17,327 bases of DNA from DAIMZM01 sp036733985 (GTDB lineage Bacteria; Bacillota; Dehalobacteriia; UBA4068). The stretch covers positions 1-17,327 of the forward strand of contig DAIMZM010000054.1 of the NCBI GenBank assembly GCA_036733985.1, read 5' to 3'. Below are positions 6,613 to 13,887 of the stretch, piece by piece; within the stretch, counting starts at the first letter, position 1, and each line of letters begins with the position of its first letter. The notes beneath the pieces are model-generated. The model saw only the letters and a program-made list of their open reading frames with translations. It had not been told where the DNA came from and ran no database searches. The position numbers and the translations under genes were made by a program.

Positions 6613-7719
6613 ATGATGCGGCTACATAAACGGAAAGGTACGGCCCCGGTTCTGCCGGCAATGCTGCTGACTCTGGCTTTGCTTTTTTCCGCCTGCGGGC
6701 CCGCCCCGGCCCCGGAGGGCGGCTGGGGGGCGGAGATCCCGCCGGCGGCTGTGCCCGCCGCTGCCGTTGCCGCCGGCCTCAGCCCTGGGGAAGCGGCGGC
6801 TGTTGTGGAAAGCGGGCAGGCCTATGGCGCTCAGGTGACCCTGGCCGGCGTGGATATCCCGGCGGAAAGCGCGCTGCTGGGCAATACCCTGGCGGCGATG
6901 CCCACCGGAGCGGATCTCCCCATGCCCAGCGCGCCGGGGACTTTGACCGCCAGCAATAAAAAGGCGGTCATCGATTATTCCAACAGCAGCTCCGGCTATG
7001 TGATGATCTGCTATGCCAAGGCCACCTCCCTGAAGCTGAAAGTGCAGATCGCCGGGCCTTCCGGTGTGACCTATACCTATAATCTGAACGGCAGCGGCGA
7101 TTACGAGGCCTTCCCCCTTTCCGATGGCAACGGCAGGTATAAGATCAGCGTTTATGAGAATATTTCCCGGGATTCCTATGCCCTGGCCAATAGCGCCAGC
7201 CTGGACGTGTCCCTGATCAGCGAGTACGCCCCTTTCCTGCTGCCCAATCAGTATGTGAACTATGGGCCGGACAGCGCGGTGGTGGTCAAGGCCCGGGAGC
7301 TGACCCAGGGGATCTCCGATACCCTGGACAAGGTCACGGCCATCTATAATTTTGTGGTGAACACCTTCACTTACGATTATCAATTGGCCGCCACAGTCGC
7401 CAGCGGCTATGTGCCGGATGTGGACGCGGTGCTGGCCAAGGGCTCCGGCATCTGCTTCGATTATGCCGCGGTGATCACCGCCATGCTGCGCAGCCAGAAT
7501 ATCCCCACTAAGCTGGTGGTGGGCTATAGCGGCAGCATTTACCATGCCTGGATCAGCACCTGGTCGGCGGAGCAGGGCTGGATCAACGGGGTGATCTATT
7601 TTGACGGCGTCACCTGGAAGCTGCTGGACCCCACGTTTGCCTCCAGCCAAAAGACCAGCCAGGCCATTATGGACTATATTGCCGACAGCGCCAACTATAC
7701 GGCCAAATACTTATATTGA
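6613..7719 (+). CDS. Secreted lipoprotein with transglutaminase-like domain
   Basis: The 368-residue protein begins with a basic stretch (MMRLHKRKG), a hydrophobic segment and a lipobox LFSAC with the lipidated cysteine at residue 28, so it should be anchored on the outer face of the membrane. A Pro/Ala-rich linker follows. The C-terminal part is a transglutaminase-fold domain: GSGICFDYAA carries catalytic C281, IYHAW H311 and KLLDPT D339, the complete Cys-His-Asp triad. Such domains in bacteria act as proteases, peptidases or cross-linkers; the substrate is unknown. The start is ATG at 6613, set by GGGAG at 6600-6604; a TTG at 6598 would be in frame but overlaps that site. It leads the plus-strand cluster, 53 bases before the GspF-like gene, suggesting a role in processing or attaching the surface structure (inference). 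Confidence 0.9.
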   Translation: MMRLHKRKGTAPVLPAMLLTLALLFSACGPAPAPEGGWGAEIPPAAVPAAAVAAGLSPGEAAAVVESGQAYGAQVTLAGVDIPAESALLGNTLAAMPTGADLPMPSAPGTLTASNKKAVIDYSNSSSGYVMICYAKATSLKLKVQIAGPSGVTYTYNLNGSGDYEAFPLSDGNGRYKISVYENISRDSYALANSASLDVSLISEYAPFLLPNQYVNYGPDSAVVVKARELTQGISDTLDKVTAIYNFVVNTFTYDYQLAATVASGYVPDVDAVLAKGSGICFDYAAVITAMLRSQNIPTKLVVGYSGSIYHAWISTWSAEQGWINGVIYFDGVTWKLLDPTFASSQKTSQAIMDYIADSANYTAKYLY

Positions 7720-7720
7720 C

Positions 7721-7757
7721 AGCCGGGGGCGGGACAAAAAACCTGTTCCGCCGGGCT
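7721..7757 (+). other. Stable hairpin between lipoprotein and gspF-like gene
   Basis: GGCGGGACA (7728-7736) pairs with TGTTCCGCC (7744-7752) through nine pairs with one G-U and a 7-base loop. AGCC (7721-7724) and GGCT (7754-7757) extend it. It starts just after the lipoprotein stop and ends 14 bases before the next ATG. There is no T tract, so it may tune the level or stability of the two parts of the transcript. Confidence 0.5.
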
Positions 7758-7771
7758 CTCCAGAGGTGCGC

Positions 7772-8818
7772 ATGAAAGCCGTTGCCCTAAACAATGATGA
7801 TTTGTCCGCTTTTTGCCTGGAAATGGCCCTGATGTACAAAGCCGGCGTCCATGTGGGCGACGGCCTGTACCTGCTGGCTGAGGATGCGGCCAATCAGGCG
7901 GACCGGGATTTGCTGCTGGATCTGGCCCGGCAGGTGGAAAGCGGCCGCCCGGTTTCCGCGGCCTTGAAGGCCAGCGGCTGCTTTCCCGCCTATTTGCTGC
8001 AGATGGCGGCGGTAGGGGAGGAGACGGGCCGCCCGGAGCAGGCCTTCAGCGCCCTGGCCGCCTATTATGACGATCAGGCCCGGCTGGCCGCTTCATTAAG
8101 GGCGGCCCTGCTTTATCCCGCCCTTTTAGCGCTGCTGATGCTGTTGGTGGTCTGGGTGCTGGTGGCTAAGGTTTTACCTGTCTTTCAGACCGTCTTCCAG
8201 CAATTGGGCGCCACCATGTCCGGCTTTGCCCTGAGCTTGCTGGCCCTTGGCCAAAAAGCCGGCGGCTGGGGCTGGGGCCTGCCGGCGATTTTGGCCCTGC
8301 TGGCTGTTCTCGGCCTGGCCCTGATCATCAGCCCGGGCCTCAGGATCCGGGGTTTGCGTTGGCTGGCCGGCCTGGGCAAGCCCCAGGGCCTGTTCGCCCA
8401 GGTCTCCACCTCCCGTTTTGCCATGGCCATGGCCATGGTCATGGCCAGCGGCATGAATCTGGACCAGGGCCTGGCTATGTCCTTCCAGGCCGCGGATAAT
8501 TCCCCGAAGGCCGCCAGGCGGCACCGGCATTGCCGCCAGCTGCTGGACGAAGGCGCTTCCCTGCCCGACGCCCTGGCCCGTTCCGCTATTTTTCCGGCAG
8601 CCTACAGCCGGATGCTGGCCCTGGGCTTTAAAAGCGGCGCCGCCGACACGGTGATGGCCACCATCGCCAGCCGTTCGGTGCAAAAGGCCGCGGAAGGGCT
8701 GGACGCTTTATTGGGCCGCCTGGAACCGGCCCTGGTCATCACCGCCGCCCTGATGGTGGGGATGATCCTCTTATCCGTGATGCTGCCGCTGATGAACATC
8801 ATGTCGGCTTTGGGCTGA
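7772..8818 (+). CDS. GspF/PilC-like inner-membrane platform protein
   Basis: GspF/PilC proteins form the inner-membrane platform on which the ATPases of type II secretion and type IV pili act. This 348-residue protein is a little short for the family (about 400) and has the duplicated layout: a first cytoplasmic T2SSF repeat (about 10-110, with GEETGRPEQAF near 82), two membrane segments (about 112-135 and 168-187), a second repeat (about 208-315, with GFKSGAADTVM near 285) and a C-terminal membrane segment (about 319-343). The start is ATG at 7772, after AGAGGTG. Residues 216-225 are a run of Ala/Met (FAMAMAMVMA) encoded by near-perfect GCCATG repeats at about 8420-8440. It is the first gene of the pilus-like group. 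Confidence 0.93.
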   Translation: MKAVALNNDDLSAFCLEMALMYKAGVHVGDGLYLLAEDAANQADRDLLLDLARQVESGRPVSAALKASGCFPAYLLQMAAVGEETGRPEQAFSALAAYYDDQARLAASLRAALLYPALLALLMLLVVWVLVAKVLPVFQTVFQQLGATMSGFALSLLALGQKAGGWGWGLPAILALLAVLGLALIISPGLRIRGLRWLAGLGKPQGLFAQVSTSRFAMAMAMVMASGMNLDQGLAMSFQAADNSPKAARRHRHCRQLLDEGASLPDALARSAIFPAAYSRMLALGFKSGAADTVMATIASRSVQKAAEGLDALLGRLEPALVITAALMVGMILLSVMLPLMNIMSALG

Positions 8819-8847
8819 GGGGCCTCTGCCGGGGCCGGGAGAAGGAT

Positions 8848-9195
8848 ATGGCAATACTGAAAACCCCATGGCGAAAAACCGGGCGCTGCCCCTGGCTGGG
8901 CCACCTGCTGGGCTTGCTGCTGTTTGCGGCCGCCATATGCTGGCTGCTCCTGGGCCTGGAGCGGATCAGCGCTGCCAGCCAGGCTGAGGGCCAGCGTTTG
9001 TTTGAGCAGAATTTGCGCCGGGCCGTCGCCGCCTGCTATACCCGGGAAGGGGTTTATCCGCCGGATCTGGCTTATCTGCAGGAACATTACGGCTTTGTCC
9101 TGGATAAAGCCAATTACGCGGTGCATTATGAGATTTTCGCGGATAATATCATGCCGGAGATCACGGTGATCCGGCTGGATCAGGGCCCGTCATGA
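8848..9195 (+). CDS. Small single-pass membrane protein of the pilus-like cluster
   Basis: 115 residues: a short basic N-terminus, one hydrophobic segment (about 17-38) and an extracytoplasmic domain with a YPPDLAYLQEHYGF motif (about 71-84) and a conserved-looking end (FADNIMPEITVI). I do not know a named family, but its size, topology and position suggest a pilin-like or accessory component; I recall similar proteins beside DUF4860 genes in Clostridia. There is no canonical GFTLxE prepilin site. A ribosome site (GGGAGAAGG) precedes the ATG. It overlaps the next gene by 4 bases (ATGA), so their translation is likely coupled. Confidence 0.8.
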   Translation: MAILKTPWRKTGRCPWLGHLLGLLLFAAAICWLLLGLERISAASQAEGQRLFEQNLRRAVAACYTREGVYPPDLAYLQEHYGFVLDKANYAVHYEIFADNIMPEITVIRLDQGPS

Positions 9196-9701
9196 TGGCC
9201 CGCGGCTCCCAAGGGCGGCGGGGGCATCAGGCGCAGCTGATTTTTGCCTTGCTGGCCTGCTGCCTCTTTGCCCTATGCCTGCTGATGGTGCTGCTGCTGG
9301 GGGCCCGGGCCTATCAAAGGGTGGCCGCGGCCGGGACCGGGGCCGGGGATCAGCTGGACTGCCTGGCCTATATCAGCGCCAAGGTGCGGAATCATGACGG
9401 CTTGGGCCAGGTTTTCCTGGACGGCTTTTCGCCGGAGCAACCCTTGGAAACCCTTTATTTGCGCCAGGAGCTGGATGGCGTGGTTTATGATACCCGCATC
9501 TACTATTGGCAAGGCTGGGTCAGGGAATTATACAGCCAGGCTGGCCTGGCCTTTAGCCCGGAGGACGGCGCAACCCTGCTGGAAGCGTCCGGCCTGGGCT
9601 TTAGCCTGGAGGACGGCGTTCTGACCGTCAATTGCCCGGATGAGGAGGGCCGGCCCCTTTGCCAAAAACTGAAGCTGCGCAGCGGCTGGGCGTCGCCATG
9701 A
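9192..9701 (+). CDS. DUF4860-family single-pass membrane protein
   Basis: 169 residues with a basic N-terminus (MMARGSQGRRGHQ), a long hydrophobic segment (about 15-37), then an extracytoplasmic domain. The pattern GARAYQRVAA followed by an AYISAKVRNHD stretch, a YDTRIYYWQGWVRELY strand pair and a LLEASGLGFSLEDGVL segment fits DUF4860, a family of unknown function found beside pilus/secretion genes in Clostridia (from memory, not searched). There is no strong ribosome site; it starts within the 4-base overlap with the previous gene and its stop overlaps the next start the same way, so it probably depends on coupled translation. A pseudopilin-like role is inferred from topology and context. 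Confidence 0.85.
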   Translation: MMARGSQGRRGHQAQLIFALLACCLFALCLLMVLLLGARAYQRVAAAGTGAGDQLDCLAYISAKVRNHDGLGQVFLDGFSPEQPLETLYLRQELDGVVYDTRIYYWQGWVRELYSQAGLAFSPEDGATLLEASGLGFSLEDGVLTVNCPDEEGRPLCQKLKLRSGWASP

Positions 9702-10135
9702 GGGGCCGCAATTATTCCGCCCTTGCCCAGCTGCTGCTGATGGAGCAGCTGCTGGCCCTGCTTTTTTTCGCCCTGGCCGCCGCTGTCGGGGTGCAGCTGT
9801 TCGCCGCTGCCCATGATCTGGCTAACCAAAGCCGGGACCTGGACCGGGGTGTGCTGGCCGCGGAAAACGGGGCCGAATGCTTTAAGGCGGCCGGAGGCGA
9901 TCTGCAACAGGCGGCCGCCCTGCTGGATGATTCGGCCCGAGTGGTTGACGGGGTCCTGGTCTGCGCCTATGACAGCGCCTGGCAGCCCATAGCGGCGGGC
10001 AGCCCTGCTTATCTGCTGGAAATCACGGCCCGGCCCTTGACCTATGGGGCCATTGGCGGCCTGGTGCGGGTGCTGGACAGCGGGGGCGGGGAAATCTTTT
10101 GCCTGGATGTGGCTGCCCGGGGGGTCGCGCTATGA
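9698..10135 (+). CDS. Pseudopilin-like membrane protein
   Basis: 145 residues: a short basic N-terminus, a hydrophobic helix (about 10-36) containing LLLMEQLLALLFFALAAAV, then a soluble domain starting AAHDLANQSRDLDRGVLAAE. The helix looks like the N-terminal stalk of a minor pilin, with a glutamate in the position expected for E5 if cleavage fell just before LLLME; but the preceding residue is Q, not the glycine that prepilin peptidase needs. It may therefore be uncleaved or use a variant site. The ATG at 9698 lies in a 4-base overlap with the previous gene; the stop overlaps the next start. The name rests on topology and neighbours. Confidence 0.8.
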   Translation: MRGRNYSALAQLLLMEQLLALLFFALAAAVGVQLFAAAHDLANQSRDLDRGVLAAENGAECFKAAGGDLQQAAALLDDSARVVDGVLVCAYDSAWQPIAAGSPAYLLEITARPLTYGAIGGLVRVLDSGGGEIFCLDVAARGVAL

Positions 10136-10572
10136 GGGCCCGGCGGGGCAGGGCCGGCTTTGGCCTGGGCTGGCCCTCTTTCCTGCTGATGCTGGGCTTG
10201 CTGACTTTGGCGGCTTTCGCCTTGCTGACCTACAGCGCCGCCAGTTCCCAGCTGCGGCTCAGCCGTTCCGCTGCCGCAGCGGCCCGGGCCTGGTATGGGG
10301 CGGATACCCAGGCGGAGCTGGCCCTGGCCCAGATCCTGGACAGCGCGGCCCAAGGGGAGCGGCCGGCAGCGGTGGGGGATCAGATTCCGGTGGCCTGGCA
10401 GCAGGCGGAAACCGGCTGGCTGGCTTCTTTCAGCCTGCCCCTGCAGGAGACCCGGGAATTGCAGGTCACGGTATTGATCGAAGACAGCGGGCCCGCCATC
10501 CTGCGCTGGCAGGGCGTTTATACCGCGCCCTGGCAGGCCGGGGACCGGCTGCCGGTGTTTCAGGGCCCTTAA
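10132..10572 (+). CDS. PilX-like single-pass membrane protein
   Basis: 146 residues: a basic N-terminus (MRARRGRAGFG), one hydrophobic helix (about 15-35) and then a SSQLRLSRSAAAAARAWYGADTQAELALAQI-type helix, the pattern seen in PilX-type minor pilin proteins where a small residue-rich stalk leads to a YxADxxAE motif (here WYGADTQAE at about 54-62). A glycine precedes FGLGW, but there is no glutamate at +5, so a standard prepilin cleavage site is not evident. The start lies in a 4-base ATGA overlap with the previous gene. Thirty bases separate it from the PilT-type ATPase gene. The function is inferred from context as a structural or priming component. Confidence 0.8.
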   Translation: MRARRGRAGFGLGWPSFLLMLGLLTLAAFALLTYSAASSQLRLSRSAAAAARAWYGADTQAELALAQILDSAAQGERPAAVGDQIPVAWQQAETGWLASFSLPLQETRELQVTVLIEDSGPAILRWQGVYTAPWQAGDRLPVFQGP

Positions 10573-10602
10573 GCTAAAGAGAATTGAGAGAAGGGAATAC
10601 CC

Positions 10603-11688
10603 ATGACTGCGATTATGCCATATTTGGAAGCGGCGGTGCAGGCAGGGAGCTCGGATATTTTTATCCTGGCCGGCCAGCCCCTGAGCTTTAAGATCAACGG
10701 GGCCATTGTCAAGCAGGGCGAGGCGCTGCTGATGCCCCCCCGTACAGAAGCGCTGCTGCGGGAGATTTATAGCCTGGCCGGCCGGGAGATGCAAGTTTTC
10801 CTCAGCCAGGGGGATGATGATTTCTCCTTTTCCATCGCCGGCCTGTCCCGCTTCCGGGTCAGCGCTTACCGGCAGCGGGGCTCCTGGGCCGCGGTGATCC
10901 GGGTGGTGGCTTTTGAGATTCCCAGCCCAGAGGCGATGGCCATTCCCCCCCAGGTGATGCGGCTGGCGGAAAAAAATGTGGGGCTGGTGCTGGTCACCGG
11001 GCCCGCCGGCGGCGGCAAATCCACCACCCAGGCCTGTATCATCCATGCCATCAATCAGCGCCGGAACGGGCATATCGTCACTTTGGAAGACCCCATCGAA
11101 TTCCTGCACCGCAATGTGAAAAGCATTGTCAGCCAGCGGGAGATCGGCCAGGATACGGAAAGCAGCCTGACCGGGCTCAGGGCCTGCCTGCGCCAAGCGC
11201 CGGATGTGATCCTCCTGGGGGAGATGCGGGATTACGAAACCATCAAAACCGCCATGACCGCCGCGGAAACCGGGCATCTGGTCATTTCCACCTTGCATAC
11301 GGTGGGCACGGTCAATACCATCGACCGCATCATCGATGTTTTCCCCCCCAATCAGCAGCAGCAGGTGCGGGTGCAGCTGGCCATGACCCTGGCTTCCGTG
11401 GTTTCCCAGCAATTGCTGCCGCAAAACGGCGGCGGCCAGATCCCGGCCTTTGAAATCATGCATGTGACCCCCGGGATCCGCAATATGATCCGGGAAGGCA
11501 AGACGTATCAGATCGACAATATGATACAAACCTGCCAGGCCCAGGGCATGATCCCCATGGACGGCTATATTTTCAGCCTTTATGAGCGGGGGCGGATCAG
11601 CGGGGAAACCGCCCTGAAATACGCCATGGCCCCGGATCAAATGGAGCGGCGGCTCTATCCGCAAGGTCAAGGCAAGCCCTGCCTTTAA
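10603..11688 (+). CDS. pilT: PilT-type retraction ATPase
   Basis: A 361-residue secretion/pilus ATPase, full length for PilT. Key motifs in order: Walker A GPAGGGKST (133-141), Asp box TLEDPIEF (160-167), Walker B VILLGEMRD (202-210), His box HLVISTLHT (225-233), and the PilT-type GIRNMIREGK (291-300) near the C-terminal end. The N-terminal part begins MTAIMPYLEAAVQAGSSDIF, as in PilT. PilT normally powers pilus retraction and works alongside the extension ATPase PilB, which is absent here. Walker A has A-G-G where T-G-S is usual, within the allowed pattern. The ATG at 10603 follows AAGGGAA at 5 bases. It ends the pilus-like cluster; asd follows with its own promoter. Confidence 0.93.
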   Translation: MTAIMPYLEAAVQAGSSDIFILAGQPLSFKINGAIVKQGEALLMPPRTEALLREIYSLAGREMQVFLSQGDDDFSFSIAGLSRFRVSAYRQRGSWAAVIRVVAFEIPSPEAMAIPPQVMRLAEKNVGLVLVTGPAGGGKSTTQACIIHAINQRRNGHIVTLEDPIEFLHRNVKSIVSQREIGQDTESSLTGLRACLRQAPDVILLGEMRDYETIKTAMTAAETGHLVISTLHTVGTVNTIDRIIDVFPPNQQQQVRVQLAMTLASVVSQQLLPQNGGGQIPAFEIMHVTPGIRNMIREGKTYQIDNMIQTCQAQGMIPMDGYIFSLYERGRISGETALKYAMAPDQMERRLYPQGQGKPCL

Positions 11689-11730
11689 GGGCGGGGCAGG
11701 CCCTTTGGCTGATTGACCCCGGGGCTTTTT
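11687..11730 (+). terminator. Possible terminator of the pilus-like cluster
   Basis: AAGGGC (11687-11692, overlapping the pilT stop) pairs with GCCCTT (11700-11705) over a 7-base loop. A run of five T occurs 20 bases later (11726-11730) after a CCCCGGGG palindrome. The hairpin and T tract are not adjacent, so the call is weak. Confidence 0.35.
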
Positions 11731-11741
11731 GGCCGGGAGAC

Positions 11742-11770
11742 TTGATTAGGCCGGTTATCGGTGGTATAAT
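11742..11770 (+). promoter_or_regulatory. Sigma-A-type promoter for asd
   Basis: TTGATT (11742-11747), a 17-base spacer and a perfect TATAAT (11765-11770). Transcription would begin near 11777, about 23 bases before the asd ATG, leaving no room for a riboswitch. Confidence 0.8.
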
Positions 11771-11799
11771 GGTTAAAATGTTTAATGGGAGAGTCCGTA

Positions 11800-12810
11800 A
11801 TGAAATCATATAACCTGGCCATTGTCGGCGCCAGCGGCGCTGTGGGGCATGAATTTTTGAAAGTATTGGCAGAGCGGGATTTCCCCATTGCCGAGCTGCG
11901 CCTGCTGGCTACCGAACGTTCCGCGGGGAAGCGGATCGATTTTAAGGGCAGAACCTATACGGTGGAAAAAACCACGGCCGAGAGCTTCCGGGGTATGGAT
12001 ATCGCCCTGTTCGCCGGGGGTGCCGCCTCACTGGAATTTGGCCCCGCGGCTGTGGCGGCCGGGGCGGTGGTGATCGACAACAGCAGCAATTACCGGTACC
12101 GGGACGATGTCCCCTTAGTGGTGCCGGAAGTGAACCCGGAGGATGTGCGCTGGCATCAGGGCATTATCGCCAATCCCAATTGCTCCACCATCCAGCTGGT
12201 GGTGGCTTTGAAACCCTTGCATGACGCCGCCCGGATCAAGCGCATTATCTGCAGCACCTATCAGGCGGTTTCCGGCGCGGGCTTGCCCGGCTTAACCGAA
12301 CTGACGGAGCAGACCGGCCGGATTTTGCGGGACGAACCCATTCAGCCGGAGGCCTTCAAGTATCAGATCGCTTTTAATGTGATCCCCCAGATCGATGTGT
12401 TAAGCGAAGACGGCTACTATAAAGAAGAAATGAAAATGCTTTGGGAAACCCGGAAAATGTTCCATGATCCGGAGATCCGGGTGGCCTGCACCTGCGTACG
12501 GGTGCCGGTGCTGCGCAGCCACAGCGAATCCGTCACCATTGAAACGGAAAAACCCCTGTCACCGGAGGAAGCCCGGGCCCTGCTGGCCAAAGCCCCCGGC
12601 GTGGTGGTGGTGGATGATCCTGCCCAGTTCCAATTTCCCATGCCCATTATGGCTTCGGACACGGATCTGGTTTATGTGGGCCGGATCCGCAAGGATCTTT
12701 CCGCCGACAACGGCCTGGCTCTTTGGGTGGTGGCGGATCAGATCCGCAAAGGCGCCGCCACCAACGCGGTGCAAATCGCCGAGCTGCTGGTACGGGAAGG
12801 CTTGGTTTAA
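11800..12810 (+). CDS. asd: Aspartate-semialdehyde dehydrogenase
   Basis: Asd reduces aspartyl phosphate to aspartate semialdehyde with NADPH, the branch point to lysine/diaminopimelate, threonine and methionine. The 336-residue protein has the NADP-binding GASGAVG (10-16), the active-site cysteine C128 in NPNCSTIQ, the TYQAVSGAG segment (153-161) and catalytic H241 in RSHSES. The start is ATG at 11800, preceded by GGGAGAG at 7 bases; an in-frame ATG at 11785 overlaps that site and would add five residues unlike the family. Aspartokinase (dapG), which lies between asd and dapA in B. subtilis, is not here. dapA follows after 195 bases and probably has its own promoter. Confidence 0.97.
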   Translation: MKSYNLAIVGASGAVGHEFLKVLAERDFPIAELRLLATERSAGKRIDFKGRTYTVEKTTAESFRGMDIALFAGGAASLEFGPAAVAAGAVVIDNSSNYRYRDDVPLVVPEVNPEDVRWHQGIIANPNCSTIQLVVALKPLHDAARIKRIICSTYQAVSGAGLPGLTELTEQTGRILRDEPIQPEAFKYQIAFNVIPQIDVLSEDGYYKEEMKMLWETRKMFHDPEIRVACTCVRVPVLRSHSESVTIETEKPLSPEEARALLAKAPGVVVVDDPAQFQFPMPIMASDTDLVYVGRIRKDLSADNGLALWVVADQIRKGAATNAVQIAELLVREGLV

Positions 12811-12826
12811 GCCTGAGGTTTTAGGC

Positions 12827-12850
12827 CTGCTGGTTTAATCCGGCAGCGTT
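12827..12850 (+). terminator. Possible weak terminator after asd
   Basis: CTGCTGG (12827-12833) pairs with CCGGCAG (12840-12846), seven pairs with one G-U and a TTTAAT loop. It is followed only by CGTTTCC. A smaller hairpin (GCCTGA/TTAGGC, 12811-12826) precedes it. Its loop coincides with the -35 region of the candidate dapA promoter. Confidence 0.35.
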
Positions 12851-12862
12851 TCCGCATATAAT
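12834..12862 (+). promoter_or_regulatory. Candidate promoter for dapA
   Basis: A perfect TATAAT at 12857-12862 with a weak TTTAAT (12834-12839) 17 bases upstream. The predicted start near 12869 gives a leader of about 137 bases before dapA. Confidence 0.45.
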
Positions 12863-12870
12863 AGCTGTAT

Positions 12871-12919
12871 GCCGGCGGATTTCAGCGGGCTTCCCAGCCA
12901 TCGGGAGGCCGGCCCCGGC
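12871..12919 (+). other. Structured leader before dapA
   Basis: GGCTTCCC (12888-12895) pairs with GGGAGGCC (12903-12910), eight pairs with one U-G and a 7-base loop. GCCGG (12871-12875) pairs with CCGGC (12915-12919) outside it. It would lie at the very 5' end of the predicted dapA leader. I do not recognise a known riboswitch, and the lysine riboswitch core is not visible. Confidence 0.4.
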
Positions 12920-13005
12920 GTAGTTGTCAAAAATATTCGCTTTGGTTAGTTAATGGAAAACTAAAAGTCACCCAGGATAAGTCTGCCTTTTAGGAGGTTG
13001 AGCAT

Positions 13006-13887
13006 ATGGATTTCGGGCGCGTGCTGACAGCGATGATTACCCCGATGCATGAAAACGGCGACGTTAATTTTGAAGAAGCGCAAAGAATAGCGGAATACCT
13101 GCTGGATAATGGCAACGACGGCCTGGTGGTGTCCGGCACCACCGGCGAGGGCGCGACCCTGGCCCCTGGGGAAAAGCTGAAGCTCTTTTCCGTGGTCATG
13201 GAGGTGGCCCATCCCCGCAAAGCCCCGGTGATCGCCGGCACCTCCAATAACGATACCGCGGACACGGTGGAATTATCTAAAAAAGCCGAGGCTCTGGGGG
13301 TGGACGGCATCCTGGCGGTGACGCCCTACTACAATAAGCCGCCCCAGGACAGCATGTACGCTCATTTCGCCGCCTTGGACCAGGCGCTGAATATCCCCAT
13401 CATGCTCTATAACGTACCGGGCCGCACCAATAATAACCTGGCCCCTGAGACCCTGGCCCGCCTGGCCCAACTGCCCCATATCACGGCCATCAAGGAAGCC
13501 AGCGGCAATATGGAGCAGATGAGCCTGTACCAAGCCCTGACCCCGCCGGATTTCCATATTTACAGCGGGGAAGACAGCGTGCTGCTGCCTATGTATTGCC
13601 TGGGCGCCACCGGCGTGGTTTCCGTGGCCGGCCATCTTGTGGGCAAGGAACTGCAGGAAATGCTCCAGGCCTATGACCGGCGGGACACGGAGCGGGCCCG
13701 GGAATTGCATTACCGCTATTTCAATGCCTGCACCAAGCTGTTCATCACCACCAATCCTATGCCGGTGAAATATGCCATGAAGCGTCTGGGCTTTGCCACC
13801 GGCCCTTGCCGCCTGCCCATGACCTGGGTAAATCCGCAGCAGGCGGCGGAGATCGACGCCATGCTGGCGGAGATCGGCTTGATTTAA
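13006..13887 (+). CDS. dapA: 4-hydroxy-tetrahydrodipicolinate synthase
   Basis: DapA condenses pyruvate with aspartate semialdehyde, the first committed step to diaminopimelate and lysine (and dipicolinate in spores). The 293 residues form the usual TIM-barrel length. Active-site features: GTTGEG (44-49, with T45/T46), Y135 in YNVPGRT, R140 and the Schiff-base lysine K163 in AIKEASG. The ATG at 13006 follows AGGAGG at 8 bases. It acts directly on the product of the upstream asd gene. The order asd, dapA, rnj, tepA matches B. subtilis apart from the missing dapG. Nothing in the sequence looks broken. Confidence 0.98.
   Translation: MDFGRVLTAMITPMHENGDVNFEEAQRIAEYLLDNGNDGLVVSGTTGEGATLAPGEKLKLFSVVMEVAHPRKAPVIAGTSNNDTADTVELSKKAEALGVDGILAVTPYYNKPPQDSMYAHFAALDQALNIPIMLYNVPGRTNNNLAPETLARLAQLPHITAIKEASGNMEQMSLYQALTPPDFHIYSGEDSVLLPMYCLGATGVVSVAGHLVGKELQEMLQAYDRRDTERARELHYRYFNACTKLFITTNPMPVKYAMKRLGFATGPCRLPMTWVNPQQAAEIDAMLAEIGLI

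Noticed and set aside
10042..11670. A 542-codon open frame on the minus strand opposite the PilX-like and pilT genes
   Set aside because: It lies wholly opposite well-supported genes, its translation is low-complexity His/Gln/Gly/Pro-rich and matches no family; long antisense frames are expected from the codon use of GC-rich genes.
11689..13005. Lysine riboswitch upstream of asd or dapA
   Set aside because: asd has a leader of only about 23 bases, and the dapA leader does not show the conserved lysine-aptamer core.
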